This document shows, piece after piece, positions 10,432-21,475 of a stretch of DNA of 64,000 bases (the first letter of the stretch is position 1; each line of letters starts with the position of its first letter). This DNA comes from Sarocladium kiliense (taxonomy: Eukaryota > Ascomycota > Sordariomycetes > Hypocreales > Sarocladiaceae), in the NCBI GenBank assembly GCA_030734395.1, contig JAUZTG010000035.1, positions 1 to 64,000 on the forward strand. Reading direction: 5' to 3'. The position numbers and the translations under genes are program-made. Below the pieces are notes generated by a model. The model did not search any database, was not told where the DNA came from, and was given only the letters and a program-made list of their open reading frames with translations.

Positions 10432-11286
10432 ATGAGCGCTCCTAGATTCTACGTTGTTGCGCGTGTTGTCGGACGGGATGGAGGCATGTCAATCGTAAGT
10501 GCAGCTTCGACCCCATCCCAAGCAGAGCAACCAGGCCGCCAGGCTTCGAAAGAACAATTGGGATTCTGAAGCTGAATGATACGATGTTGCTCCCAGTGGA
10601 AAGATCGACTAGTTGAACTTTGCAAAGTGTCGCGCACAGAACCGTACGGAGACTCATACTACTGGGGTGAAGACCTGGACGGAGAACCCGACACCCTTTG
10701 GGGTCTGGAAGGCTACACACATCCGATTGGCTTCTTCATTGATCACGTCTCTTCCGAAATCTTCAAACGTGAGATGGCGCTGGTTGATGACGACAAGTTG
10801 CTCCGGACCGTGCAGGGCCTTGGGAGCCCAGACTACGATCTTCACCACTACGACGAGTTTGGAGGATTTCTGAAGAATGATGATGCTAGCGACAAAGACT
10901 CGACTACATCGCATGTCGCTGTTCATCATTTCTGGGCCGAATCGGAAGAGAAAAGAAGTCGAGTATTGAGCCTTCTTTCTGATTTCGCTCAGGAATTGTC
11001 ACGCAGCTGCGCACAGAGTGCACTGGTCCTGAAGGAATGCAGGGACACCAAGCTCGCAACGTTTTGGTTGAGGTAGGCCAATTCGCATTTCTTCAAGCCG
11101 TGGTTCTCACAGGAAGCAATTCTAAGCTTTTTTCTTCGATCTAGATTCCCGAGCCGAAAGGACTGGGACGACTTGCAGCAGTCGGAGCATATGGAGAAGG
11201 TCCAAAGCGAACTCCAAAGCAGCGTTGTCAGGTCGGAAATCCATCACATTCAAGCGTTTGGGGGACATATTGGTATCAAGGGATAG
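10432..11286 (+). CDS. Second ABM-like dimeric alpha-beta barrel protein
   Basis: Exons 10432-10494, 10597-11072 and 11145-11286 join to 226 residues. It starts MSAPRFYVVARVVGRDGG. The first join gives SIWKDRLVELCKVSRTEPYG, the classic helix of the ABM domain in which a Thr/Ser-Arg-x-Glu-Pro-Gly-like turn precedes strand 2. The C-terminal part (TFWLRFPSRKDWDDLQQSEH, then HIQAFGGH) looks like a second barrel repeat. The head-to-head arrangement with the gene at 9179 suggests joint regulation. The reaction is unknown; isomerisation, lactonisation or oxidation of a phenolic or ring-cleaved intermediate would fit. A pure binding or stabilising role is also possible. Confidence 0.8.
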
Positions 11287-12021
11287 CGAATCGACATGGC
11301 TACTTGGGGCCCCCTGCCCCTGAACATTATTAGTCTCGATCATCTACTCTGAATCCATTGTGCCGCTGCTTCCTTAATAGACATCTTGTGGCCTCTTAAC
11401 ACCAGCTATCGTTCGATTCTCCGGATTCTACATCTCCACCCCCTTCAAGTCAGCACCTTCGAGTCAGCACCTTAGCTTGGGGGAGCTTGCCTCTAGCCTG
11501 GATAGACATTACAAGAATGGGAACGAACCTGACCCCAGTTTCCCCGCAATCCAACTCCGCCAAATCCACAAGACACCGATGAAATGGCCTGACCTCTACC
11601 GTGTTTGTCGTAGGCCGAACGGCTTCGCTTCAGAAGTCTCTTGCCAGCAACCGTACAACCAATGCTATGGAGCCCGATGGGTTGACCATTGCTTTCGTTC
11701 CCCCTCTTCGTTCGTGAGGGGTTCAATAGCCCCCGATTTGTTGCCCGCCACACGCAAGAGAGGTTCCAGCTCCTGGGTTCTACCAAGGTGCCGCACTAAC
11801 TTCGGTGTCATCGTCACAGTCCCATTTCCGTAGAATGCCATTCCGCAGGGAAGCCGTGGTTGGGGGCTCAGCTTCACATGACAACCCCATGGATAGTTAG
11901 AAGGTTTAAGCAGATGATGTTACTTGTTCACTTTTGTGACGCTTGAGCGTTTTCTATACTTCTCCCCTCTCAACTTGAAGTTTCTTCGCCAAGGGTTTCA
12001 ACCGGTCCAGGCATACCAGCA
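11287..12021. other. Upstream region of cytochrome P450 no. 1
   Basis: No gene is supported. A 12-nt sequence AGTCAGCACCTT occurs twice (11448-11459 and 11462-11473, 14-nt period). AACTTCGG, the complement of CCGAAGTT, lies at 11798-11805, about 217 nt before the P450 start codon. Confidence 0.5.
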
Positions 12022-13990
12022 ATGCTATTCTCACCAGAGTATACTTACGCCTTTGCAGGCGCGGCGGCCCTTTATGGGCTGTATCGCCTCTTGCAGGTCG
12101 GTAAACGTGATCCACGAATGCCACCAGGCCCTCCAACTGTTCCTGTACTGGGAAATATGCACATGATCCCAACGACAGGACTGGGAAAAAAGCAAGTGCC
12201 CCGTGACGCAGGATCTGATACGAATCGTTTGGCTAACCAGCGCCTCTTTTTCAGATTCATGGAATGGTCTCGTCAGTACGGAAAGATTTATTCTCTAAAG
12301 ATCGCATCCGGCAACATGATTGTTATCTGCGACCGCAAGGCCGTATACGAGCTGCTCGACAAAAAGGGCAGCATCTACTCTGATCGACCACCCAATCTGG
12401 TTCCCCTCTTCATCACTCGAGGCGATCACATGACGATGGAGTGTCAGGGATCCTCATGGAGAGAGAAGCGAACAGTTGTGACTCGCAATCTGAACCCCAA
12501 GTCCCTGGACGAGAAGCATTTTCGCGTACAAGAGGCGGAGTAAGTCAAGACCTCCAGAACCTCCAACGACTAGAGAAGACTAAAGATTTGATGGCAGGGC
12601 TGTAATGCTTATGAAGCGCCTTTTAGATGATCCGGACCAGTTTTACTCCTACTCCCGTCTATACTCCACATCCGTCGCTGCGGTTTTGGCATGGGGATTC
12701 CGAGCCAAGTCCCTCGATTCTTTCTGGTTCAAAGATGTCGGCATAATGATCGAGAAGGTACCTTACCAGAGAAGGATTGGAAAGACTCATCCCTGAACTG
12801 TACTGACGCCTCGGTGTAACAGTGGTTGGAGGCCATCGAGCCCGGTGCTAACCCCCCTGTCGACCTCGTTCCCTGGCTTTGGTTCGTGCCCGGTAAATGG
12901 AAGAAGCGCGCGATTGAGATGCGAGATCACATGGACCGTATTTGGGGTCACGCACGAGAGATGGTCGATGAAAGACGCGCCCGGGGCGATACACGAGAAT
13001 CCCTTATCGACGCGAAGCTCGACGAGTATGAGGCCAATGGCTGGCCAATGACACAACACGCATTCAACAATCTTTTTGGCGAGCTCATGGAGGCGGGGGC
13101 TGATACCACGGCAAACCAGATCTTGACTATCATTCTTGCTTTGGCGAAGAACCCCCGGATCCAGGAGAAGGCTCGCAAAGAGATCGACGCTGTGTGTGGG
13201 ACGGAACGAGCACCACTGTTCTCTGATTTCGAGAAAATGCCATACGTCAACGCAATTATCAAGGAGGGTTTGCGGTGGCGACCAACGTGAGTGTATTGGC
13301 TGTGTGAAACTGCACCGATGCATCATGACGCTTACATACTTTGGTTGTCCAGTTCGGATCTTGGTCTGCCTCATACAGTGACAAAGGGTTAGTGATGATC
13401 AACACACTCTTACAAATTTGGCCGAAAAGATGGTCGATTTGCTAACATGAACCCTCGTTCCAGATGACTATTATGATGGCATGCTCATCCCTAAAGGCAG
13501 CACGATTTTCGTAGGTGTCTGGGCCATGCATCATGACGAAGCCGATTTCGAGAACCACGATGACTTCAATCCCGATCGATATCTTAAACATGCAAAGCTA
13601 GCACATGAATACGCCGTCGGTGCCGACTACGACGGTAGAGATAAGTAGCCCTCCATATGTCTTGACTATTCTACTCTAAGCTAACATGCTATCGCTTGTT
13701 CACATCATTACGGCTATGGTGCTGGTCGAAGGATCTGCCCTGGCATTCACCTAGCCGAGAGAAGCATGTGGCGCATCACCGCCAAGCTTCTCTGGGCTTT
13801 CGAGTTCGCCGAGCCACTGGATCCAAAGACTGGCAAGGTTCAGCCTCTTGATGCTGATGCCTACACATCGGCAAATCTTGTTTGTCCCCTTCCTTACCGC
13901 GTTCGGATCAAGCCGAGAAGTGCGGCACACATTGCTGTGATCGAGAAGGAGGTGGTGGGAGCGGAGGAGTTCCTATCTCAGTATAACTGA
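12022..13990 (+). CDS. Cytochrome P450 monooxygenase no. 1 (microsomal, class II)
   Basis: Exons 12022-12191, 12255-12539, 12598-12757, 12823-13286, 13353-13387, 13464-13640 and 13704-13990 give 525 residues in one frame. The N-terminal membrane anchor is followed by the hinge MPPGPPTVPVLGN. The I-helix is AGADTT (about residues 296-301). The K-helix ExxR is EGLR (353-356). The heme loop is YGYGAGRRICPG with Cys about 442; Tyr replaces the usual Phe. Two introns are non-canonical: GC-AG (12192-12254) and AT-AC (13641-13703). Skipping the latter puts a stop before the heme cysteine. It resembles P450 no. 2 and sits just upstream of a P450 reductase that would supply electrons. It is probably an ER-bound hydroxylase of an aromatic or related small molecule. 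Confidence 0.92.
12192..12254 (+). other. GC-AG intron of P450 no. 1
   Basis: The only donor giving the conserved GLGKK/FMEWSRQYG join is GCAAGT after AA (phase 2), with a GCTAACC branch point and TTTTTCAG acceptor. P450 no. 2 has a normal GT-AG intron at the same site and phase. The intron is 63 nt with no in-frame stop, so retention would insert 21 residues without breaking the frame. Confidence 0.75.
13641..13703 (+). other. AT-AC intron of P450 no. 1 (U2-like donor)
   Basis: The donor is ATAAGT after phase-1 G, with a GCTAAC branch point and acceptor TTGTTCAC. Removal joins GGR-D-HYGYGAGRRICPG, matching RRDHYTYGAGRRICPG of P450 no. 2, which has no intron here. No AG exists between the branch point and the conserved HYGYG codons, so no GT-AG alternative gives this frame. 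The donor lacks the ATATCC pattern of U12 introns. Confidence 0.75.
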
Positions 13991-14727
13991 GATTAAAAGA
14001 AGCAGAAGCACCAGGATTTACTTGATTAGTTCTTTGTGTGGCGGAGATTGTCCATCGTTCTAGAGCAGTTAGGGAAGTAGCCTCAATGAACCCATACTTC
14101 ACAAAACCATGCCATGAGAGGATCCCAACAAAGCCCTCAGGATGAATACATAGCATTGCATAAGCGCTTGAATTGGTACTCTTCGTTCTATTTGATCTTT
14201 CTTAGTAGTCCCAACTAATTGCCTCGCTTCGAGATGCGGAACCAGTAAAGACAGGCCGCTCTTCTGTTGAGCAGCGCGTCAGAAGGACAGGAGAACATCT
14301 CTTTGACACACCTTGACCCTTCTAAAAGGTCTTCTAGGGATATAGTGCCGCCTCGGTAGATAGAATCAGCCCGAAATCCCTCCGGATGCTTGCTATACTG
14401 GGGTCGAACTTGAATGAGACGCAAGGCGGGTGTCAGATTCTCCCTGTATTTGCTGGAGGGCCCGCATGAGCACTAGCCACAGTGGCTTAGTATAAGACAG
14501 TTTTGGCGAATGCCTTTAGATGGTCCTCGTGCGCATGTGCACTGGCCTCAACACAGAACGCCTCGGGAACACGGTTCACATGTTGCTGGTTCAGCCCAAA
14601 GTTCAAAAGACCGTATCCCTTCAAGAGTCACCAATTCAAATCGCCTCGAGGTGCCTTTGGAAGGCCAGTCTACTACCCTTGGCTCAGATTCCATTGTCAG
14701 ACGTTAGAGCAGAGCAGGCGTTAAGTC
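13991..14727. other. Spacer between P450 no. 1 and P450 reductase
   Basis: About 740 nt without a supported gene. Three short overlapping plus-strand frames near 14503-14744 carry no domain and disagree in frame. It contains the reductase promoter. Confidence 0.55.
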
Positions 14728-16937
14728 ATGGCGACCTTGGATGACGTTCGTGTGAGTCCCCCTTCCTCTCAACACCGATGCCCCCTTCCTATGGCAGAAC
14801 TAATAAACACTGAAAGTACGAGGGCTCACTCGCTTCAACTACCAACCTCTCAGGCACCATAGCTGTCGCTCTCATTGTCGCAATCTCGGCCGCCTACCTC
14901 CGCCGCAACACTCTGTTCGGCCTGCTCTCCCCTGCTCTGAGCTCCCAGGATGCTAGCTTCAAAGTCTCAGTCACTTCAGATCCCAATAGCATTGCTGCCA
15001 AAGTCAGGAAGGACGATGTAAATTGCCTTGTTCTCTATGGCTCTCAAACTGGCAACGCCCAAGGCATCGCTGAGCAACTGGCTCGTGAGGCACGCACGCG
15101 GTTTTCTCTAAGAGCCCTCGTCGCCGGTACAGACGAATACTCGTTCACGAGCCTCTATGACCTGCCTGAGGAAACCATTGTGTTTTTTGTGCTCGCTTCT
15201 TACGGGGATGGAGAGCCGACTGATAACGCCGAGGAGTTCTTCAAGCTTCTTACTGACGAGGATGATTACGATGGTTACCAAAAGCTCCGTGAGAGAGGGC
15301 TGAAGAACCTCAGATATGCAGCGTTTGGACTGGGGAACAGCAGCTATGCACAATACAATGCCGTGATTAGAAAGGTCGACGCCCAGCTCCAGGGATTAGG
15401 GGCCAATCGACTTGCCTCGACGGGAGAAGCTGATGATGGGAAGGGAACTACAGATGAGGACTTCCTTGCGTGGAAGGAGATCATGTGGCCAGAAGTTGCG
15501 GAATACATGGGTCTTTCGGAGCAGGATCGAACTTACCGGCCTCAGCTCACCGTTATTGAAGAACCAGACAGCCAAGTCCCTGCGGCTCAGCATCCCATCA
15601 CCGGGTCAACATCAACTTCACACTGGTCCGCCCCAATCATGAAGTCTTACTCCCTTTCCAAAGGCAAAGACCGATCCTACATCCACCTGGATCTCGACAT
15701 CCGGGGTTCCAGCCTCCGATACGGAACGGGTGACCACCTCGGCGTGTCAACTATCAACCCTGAAGCCGAAGTCAGCGCCTTTCTCAAGACCTTCGGTCTC
15801 TGGTCTAAACGCAACACTGTCATCTCGATACGAACGCCTTCGGAGGATATCGCAGCCCCTATACCGTCCCCAACTACCTACGCTGATGCTGCTAGGTACT
15901 ATCTAGACATTTGCGGTCCTGTATCGCGGCAAGCACTCACCATGCTTGCTGATTGCACTGCTGAGCCCGATAAGAAGGATGATTTGTACAAGCTCGGGCG
16001 CGACAAGGACTTGTTCACGGAGAGAACCCAGGGCATGCACTTGAACCTAGCCTCGTTCATCGCGACTCTCTTTCCCGATAGTCCAACACTGAGCGTTCCC
16101 TTTGCGACCCTAGTCGAAGGCATCCCGCGACTTCAGCCCAGGTTCTATTCCATCTCCTCAAGCTCAATATTGGACAAGGACCATATCTCTCTTACAGTCG
16201 CCGTGGAGTCTTTCCCTATACCAAACACTAACCGCGAGTTCAATGGAGTCGCCACAAACTATCTTGTCTACCTGGCTTCACAACTCAAAGACAAGCCGCT
16301 GAGACTGTGCTCTCGCTCAACACACATCGAGTACCATACGCGAGGCAGTGGATGGGAACAAGCGCCAGCCGTCACTATGTTTGTCAGGCCATCCACTTTC
16401 CGCCTTCCGTCAGATCCATCGGTGCCAGTCCTTATGATTGGTCCAGGTACTGGTGTCGCCCCCTTTCGTGGCTTCGTCCGCGAGAGACTTACACTAGCGA
16501 GGCAAGGATCAGTGAATCTAGCGACAATGACCCTTCTGTATGGCTGCCGCACACCAGAAGATGACTTCCTCTACCAAGATGAGTGGAAGGGGTATGCGAA
16601 GGAGCTCGGTACCTCTTTCAAGATGTACGCAGCCTTTTCCCGTTATAACAAACGCAAGGTCTACGTCCAGGATATTCTCCTCGAGCGCGCCGCGGAATTC
16701 GCAACTATGATCCATAAAGGATGCCAGGTCTACGTATGCGGCGATGTGAGAATGGGTCAGGACGTGTACAGAACACTGTGTAGCATCGTCTCTTCCCAGA
16801 CGGGCTGCACTGAAGACCAAGCAGAGAAGCTTATGTCTGAAATGAGGAAAGCTCACAAGTATCATGTAAGTCAAAGCTGATTACAAGAGTGTGCTCGAAA
16901 AGACTGACTGACACTTGAATAGGAGGATGTCTGGTGA
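14728..16937 (+). CDS. NADPH-cytochrome P450 reductase
   Basis: Exons 14728-14751, 14817-16865 and 16923-16937 give 695 residues, the normal length. The last exon encodes only EDVW-stop, the typical reductase tail. After MATLDDVR comes a single N-terminal anchor (GTIAVALIVAISAAYL). FMN-domain motifs are LYGSQTGNAQGIAEQLA and ASYGDGEPTDNA. The FAD domain has PRFYSISSSS and the GVATNYL loop. The NADPH domain has MIGPGTGVAPFRGF, LYGCRTPEDDFLY and VYVCGDVRMGQDV. It moves electrons from NADPH through FAD and FMN to ER P450s. It lies in tandem directly downstream of P450 no. 1, so it is probably a dedicated partner of the two cluster P450s rather than the general reductase, which is inference. Confidence 0.95.
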
Positions 16938-18275
16938 TATTAAAGTGTGCTAGCAATAATTCGTGTTGGTAGAAGTATAGACACGCAGCTAGATAATACA
17001 TCATCTAGGTTTAGAGATGCGTAGGAATTATATCGTCTTCACTACCGTAACTAGCGACATTGGTTCATCGTGAGCACCCCGTCAACCACGCAATGCAACC
17101 CGTCGGTGCAGGCCGTCATATCTCCCTTACCAGCTTCTAATTTGGATTAAATGGAATAATTTAGTACTAATAATAAATGTAACTCTCACACTCTCCGTAT
17201 ACAGCCTGCATACTCGGGTGAGTTCAAACCTTTCATCAGCCTTAATCGTATCAGTGTAAATCGTTGAGAAGAGGCTAGACGCGCTCTTCCGGTGCACAAA
17301 TACGCGTTTTCCTTATACAGTATGTCTGAAATGTCTAAATAGTATCGGAGCTGGCTGTACGGGTAGGTCTACAGAAGTCACGCGGGATTAGAAGTATATT
17401 TGGGTAACGTACCGTCGAGAGTGGTGAACAACCCGCTTTTTGCTTATCGACAGAACAATCCATGTATCTCAAAGGCTTAAAGACGTTGAATCCAATCATT
17501 TTTCTCATTCGTTCTTGTCAAGGTCTCTGCGCTGTAGCTTATCTGGCATCGAATAATCTCAAGGATGGCTCACCCGGCTTGCAGAACCTGAAGAAACTTA
17601 CACCGTCACGCAAGCTTCGTAAATCAAAGACAGGCGATCATGCGCCAGACTATGAGACTGGCAGCTACGCTATGCATTGGTCAAGTATCTCAAATTGTCT
17701 TCACTTTACGCGAAGCTCGGCTTGCTAAGGACGGCGATGCGAAGTTACTGCGAGACTAACAGGGGCAAACCCATTGTCACGACGACAACAGTCCGAATGA
17801 AGCATCAATTGAGACACGGTGAGAACTCTACTCGAGCGATGTAACGATTTGCATGAAGGGCCCCTGATAGGCGAGAGCAACAGTAAGGGGAGCACCACGT
17901 CGAGAGGGGAGAAAGCTACTCGGCGGTCTAGATGCACTAGCCTTCTGCTAGGTAGTCCGGGGCAACTTCGCACTCTCTCGTAAGACTCCGTAGTACGGCA
18001 CTCAATTACTCCGGGGGGCAGCAACTATACTGACATGTGAATGGTTCAAACTGGTTTCCAGTCTTTTCCACAGCTGGAAATGATACCCCGGACTTCCCCA
18101 GACGCGTTGGTGGGGCTAGGCTGACCAAGTGTGTATAACTTGCTGGAGTTCGGTCACTCATCCGAAAGAACATATGAATTCGGAATCGAAAGGAAGCCAT
18201 TGGCCTTGAGTAATATATGCTTCACACATATGAGCAACGATTGTTAGTTGGATCAGTCCAGTAAGGTCTTCCATC
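16938..18275. other. Gene-poor stretch between P450 reductase and MFS transporter
   Basis: About 1.3 kb in which I find no convincing gene. The frame at 17462-17728 and the minus-strand frames at 17725-18200 lack family motifs and splice partners. An inverted repeat TTCGG-N8-CCGAA lies at 18149-18166, about 110 nt before the transporter start. Confidence 0.5.
18149..18166. promoter_or_regulatory. Inverted repeat TTCGG-N8-CCGAA upstream of the MFS gene
   Basis: A perfect 5+5 inverted repeat with an 8-nt spacer in the proximal promoter. The half-site matches the CCGAA found between the two SDR genes at 7599-7613 in opposite orientation. Operator function is speculative. Confidence 0.3.
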
Positions 18276-20091
18276 ATGACAGAGACTCCGCTTGTCAAGC
18301 CTCATACGAGCCTTACAAACATCATCGTACGTTTAGCAGCCCTTTCCAGGAAACAAATCGTCCGTCACGTTTCCAGACCGCTGACCTTCATTGTTATTTT
18401 GCAGCTGATTTGCGCTGCTGCACTCGCCAGCTTCAATTACGGATATTCGAACAATGTTATTGCTGGCACGTTGGCTCAAACCAGCTTCGGCATCAAGTTC
18501 TTGTCAGGGCCGAACGCTCTTCAGTTGATCGATGGCCTTGTATCTGGGTAAGAAGAACATCAGAGAGATGACTAGCCTCTCGGAGGCAAGAGAGATCAAA
18601 GATACGAAAGAGACTAATACAAGTTACAGGTTCTTTGGCTTCGCTCTAATTGGCTCTTTTGGCCAGGCGTGGATCTCGAACCGATATGGTCGGATGAATG
18701 CCACTCGCGTTGCTGCGGTGCTTATCACCATTGGGAATGCCTTGCAGGCTGGCGCACCACATATCGCCATGTTCTTTGTCGGGCGGTACATTGCTGGACT
18801 AGGATGCGGCATGGTTATTACGAACACGCCAGTATACCTGAGTGAGATCTCTCCTCCCCACAGCCGTGGCCTTCTTGTCGGTCTTCAAGGTAACTTCATC
18901 GTTTTTGGGTACATTTGTTCCTCTTGTGCCGCTCTTGGCTTCCATTTTGTCGAAGAAGCTTATCAGTGGCGCCTTAACTACTGCATTGCCACATTCTTTG
19001 GCCTTGCCTTGGTCGTTTCTCTCTTTTTCCTTCCGGAGTCTCCCCGATGGCTTGTGGAGCACCATCGGCCTGAGGAAGCTGGAGAGATCTTGATGAAGAT
19101 TCACAAGACTAAGGAAGACCCCTCGGCAAGGCTGGCACGCGCCGAGCTGGCGCAAATCGTGGCTCAGGTTGAGTACGATCGGTCGCAGCCTCGAAGCTGG
19201 ATTTATATCTTCAAGACTCCTTCTATGAGGAAGCGACTTGTCTGCACGCTGCTGGTGTGGTCTATGGCCCAGTCAACGGGCATTACCGTCCTCGCGAACC
19301 TTACTCCTCGCCTATTCGGCGCCTTGGGATATGGCACTGTCCTTCAGCTTACCCTAGCCATGCTCTGGACTGTCAGCCTGTTCCTCGGCTGTTTTGTCAA
19401 CGTCTACCTTATAGACAGGATCGGACGCGTGAAGCTGATTGGTAAGCTTGATCCCTGAAAAGCCTGATCCTCATGATCTCTAATATTTCCTAGTTGCTGG
19501 CGGTTGGGGAATGGCAGCCCTTCTGGCGATTGAAGCCGCTTTACAGGCTAATTACCTTGACGGCTCTAATCTCAACGGAGTTCGCGCGGCTGTTGCGATT
19601 TATTTCCTTATGGCTTTTTACTTTTGCTGCACCCTCGAGTGTGTAGGCTACGTCTATGGGTGCGAAATCTGGCCGACCCATCTCCGCAGTAAAGGCTCGG
19701 CCATCTCTTACTTTGGCTTCTATGTCTTCTCGATTTGGTCCACCGCCCCGGCTGCCCAGGCGTTTGCTAGTATTGGCTGGAAGTACTATATGGTGTTCAT
19801 CGCCATCACTGTGGCCCTGGTGATACCTTGCCACTTCCTTCCCGAGGTATTTCAATCTCATCTGCCGCGTCCCATTCCTTCTCCATTTATAGAAGCTTGA
19901 TGCTAATCGATGTAAAACCTTAATAGACTGCGGGAATCTCTTTGGAAGAGCTTGGGTCGAAGTTTGGAGATATCGTCGCGCTGGACTTCGAGCATGCTCT
20001 TCAGGGCAAAGAGTCTGCGGCTCAGCTCGACAAGCCTGGCAAAGTGGCTGTCAGCCTCTCCGATGAGCCCAAGGTTGAGGAGCGACCTTGA
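18276..20091 (+). CDS. MFS sugar-porter-type transporter
   Basis: Exons 18276-18326, 18405-18547, 18630-19441, 19494-19846 and 19927-20091 give 507 residues. The first intron (GTACGT...TTTTGCAG) is inferred because its removal gives the usual short N-terminus followed by TM1 (LICAAALASFNYGYSNNVIAG). Sugar-porter signatures present are ISNRYGR, PVYLSEISPPHSRG, PESPRWLVE, the CEIWPTHLRSKG (E-x6-R) motif and a diverged PETKG-like PETAGISLEEL. Twelve membrane spans are expected in the plasma membrane. This family includes hexose, quinate and lactose transporters as well as uptake systems for aromatic acids. Here it probably imports the substrate of the catabolic cluster. Confidence 0.9.
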
Positions 20092-20659
20092 ATGCCCTCT
20101 TTATTGCTTCGAACATAGCATAGTCAGGCTATGTTAACGGATAGGAAGAATGGGGGAGCTTGGGTTCTATCGCTTGAATCAGGGTTAATAGGTGGGATGC
20201 TGTAAAGGGAAGTGATGGCTTTTACTACGGGGTTTCGAAATCAGAATTAATTGTATCTGCGATTGTTTCAAATACTTCGACCAAGGCTTACCGAACATTC
20301 AAGACCTGTAACATGTGTAAACACGTTTCCGCACTGCCTAGATGCCAGAAGAGCTAGAAGGGAAGATCTTCCTACTAATCTAAATCCACAACATATAACA
20401 TGAAGGTGCAGATCCGCGTTCAGCACCATCAGAACTAAGCTAGTGATGACCTTTTAGTATCTTTTGTGTTCCCTAGCCAGCCGAGTTAGGCTAAAAACTT
20501 GAGATACATAGTGGAAACGAAGGATGGGACGTACGGTTCTTCGCAAAGCCAGTAGCAAAGGCGTATGGCCACTTTGAGTAAACAAATTTAGCCTAGGAGC
20601 TGTAACTATGATCCTTGTCCGCTCTCGCCCAACAGCTCTTTCCTCTTGATCTTTCCGGT
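20092..20659. other. Convergent spacer between MFS and SDR genes
   Basis: A tail-to-tail 568-nt spacer, AT-rich, with no coding signal. It probably holds 3' untranslated regions. Confidence 0.6.
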
Positions 20660-21475
20660 TCACGTAATGGAGAGCCCACCATCGACTGGTAAAGTGACAC
20701 CAGTGATGTGTGTAGCAAAACCACTGCATAAGAATACAATTACATCCGCAACCTCCTCAGGGGCTGCAAGACGGCCTTGTGGAATCCGGTCAATTGTCGA
20801 TTTGAGAGCTCTTCGAGTAGCATCCAAAAGCAACGGCGTGTCAATGAACCCCGGTGCCACGGCATTGACTCGGATTCCACGCTTTGCATAATCTATGGCA
20901 TCTGTTCTCGTGAGACCTAACAGGGCGTGCTTTGACGAGTTGTAGATGCCAAGATGTGGCATAGCCATATATCCAAGTACCGAGGACACGTTCACAATGG
21001 CGCCACGTTCCACGATAGAGGAGCATGTCGAGCTCGGCTTCCGAGGCTCTTGCTGGTTCATTTGTTGGAGCTCATACTTCTCGCAAAGCCACGCAGCGCG
21101 AAAGTTGACATTCATAACCTTGTCGAAATCACTGGATGCCGTTTCCCCTGTAGCCGCAAGGGGTTGCCCAATGCCTGCCACATTTATGGCAAAGTCAATC
21201 CGGCCAAAGCGGTTGGCTGCCGTCGCAATGCTGGCCGACACAGCCTCTTCCGACGTGAGGTCTACCTTCAAAGGGATGAATTCGACCTCAGGGCTTGCCT
21301 TGAAGAGGGCTCCAGCTGTTCCCTCCAGCGCTTCGGCATTGAGGTCCAATCCTGCAATCTTCCTAACACCATGCCTTGCAAGGCCGAGGGTGACAGACCG
21401 CCCCACGGCACCGCCTGCTCCGGTGACAAGAGCACAACTAGTCGTATGATCAGCATGGGTTAACTTAGGGTTCAT
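20660..21475 (-). CDS. Classical SDR, single exon
   Basis: A single exon encodes 271 residues. Motifs are ALVTGAGGAVGRSV, an aspartate-containing LDLNAEAL after strand 2 that favours NAD(H), INVAGIG in place of NNAG, the catalytic serine in NVSSVLGYMA, YNSSK, and RVNAVAPGFIDTPLL. It ends VTLPVDGGLSIT. A roughly 15-residue insert before the serine strand (QQEPRKPSSTCSSIVERG) is unusual and hydrophilic; it stays in frame, so I keep it as coding rather than an intron. It is a probable cytosolic alcohol or diol dehydrogenase of the cluster, substrate unknown. Confidence 0.9.
   Translation of the reverse strand: MNPKLTHADHTTSCALVTGAGGAVGRSVTLGLARHGVRKIAGLDLNAEALEGTAGALFKASPEVEFIPLKVDLTSEEAVSASIATAANRFGRIDFAINVAGIGQPLAATGETASSDFDKVMNVNFRAAWLCEKYELQQMNQQEPRKPSSTCSSIVERGAIVNVSSVLGYMAMPHLGIYNSSKHALLGLTRTDAIDYAKRGIRVNAVAPGFIDTPLLLDATRRALKSTIDRIPQGRLAAPEEVADVIVFLCSGFATHITGVTLPVDGGLSIT

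Noticed and set aside
13641..13703. U12-type (minor spliceosome) intron
   Set aside because: Termini are AT-AC, but the donor is ATAAGT rather than ATATCCTT, and the branch point is a U2-like GCTAAC without the TCCTTAAC pattern.
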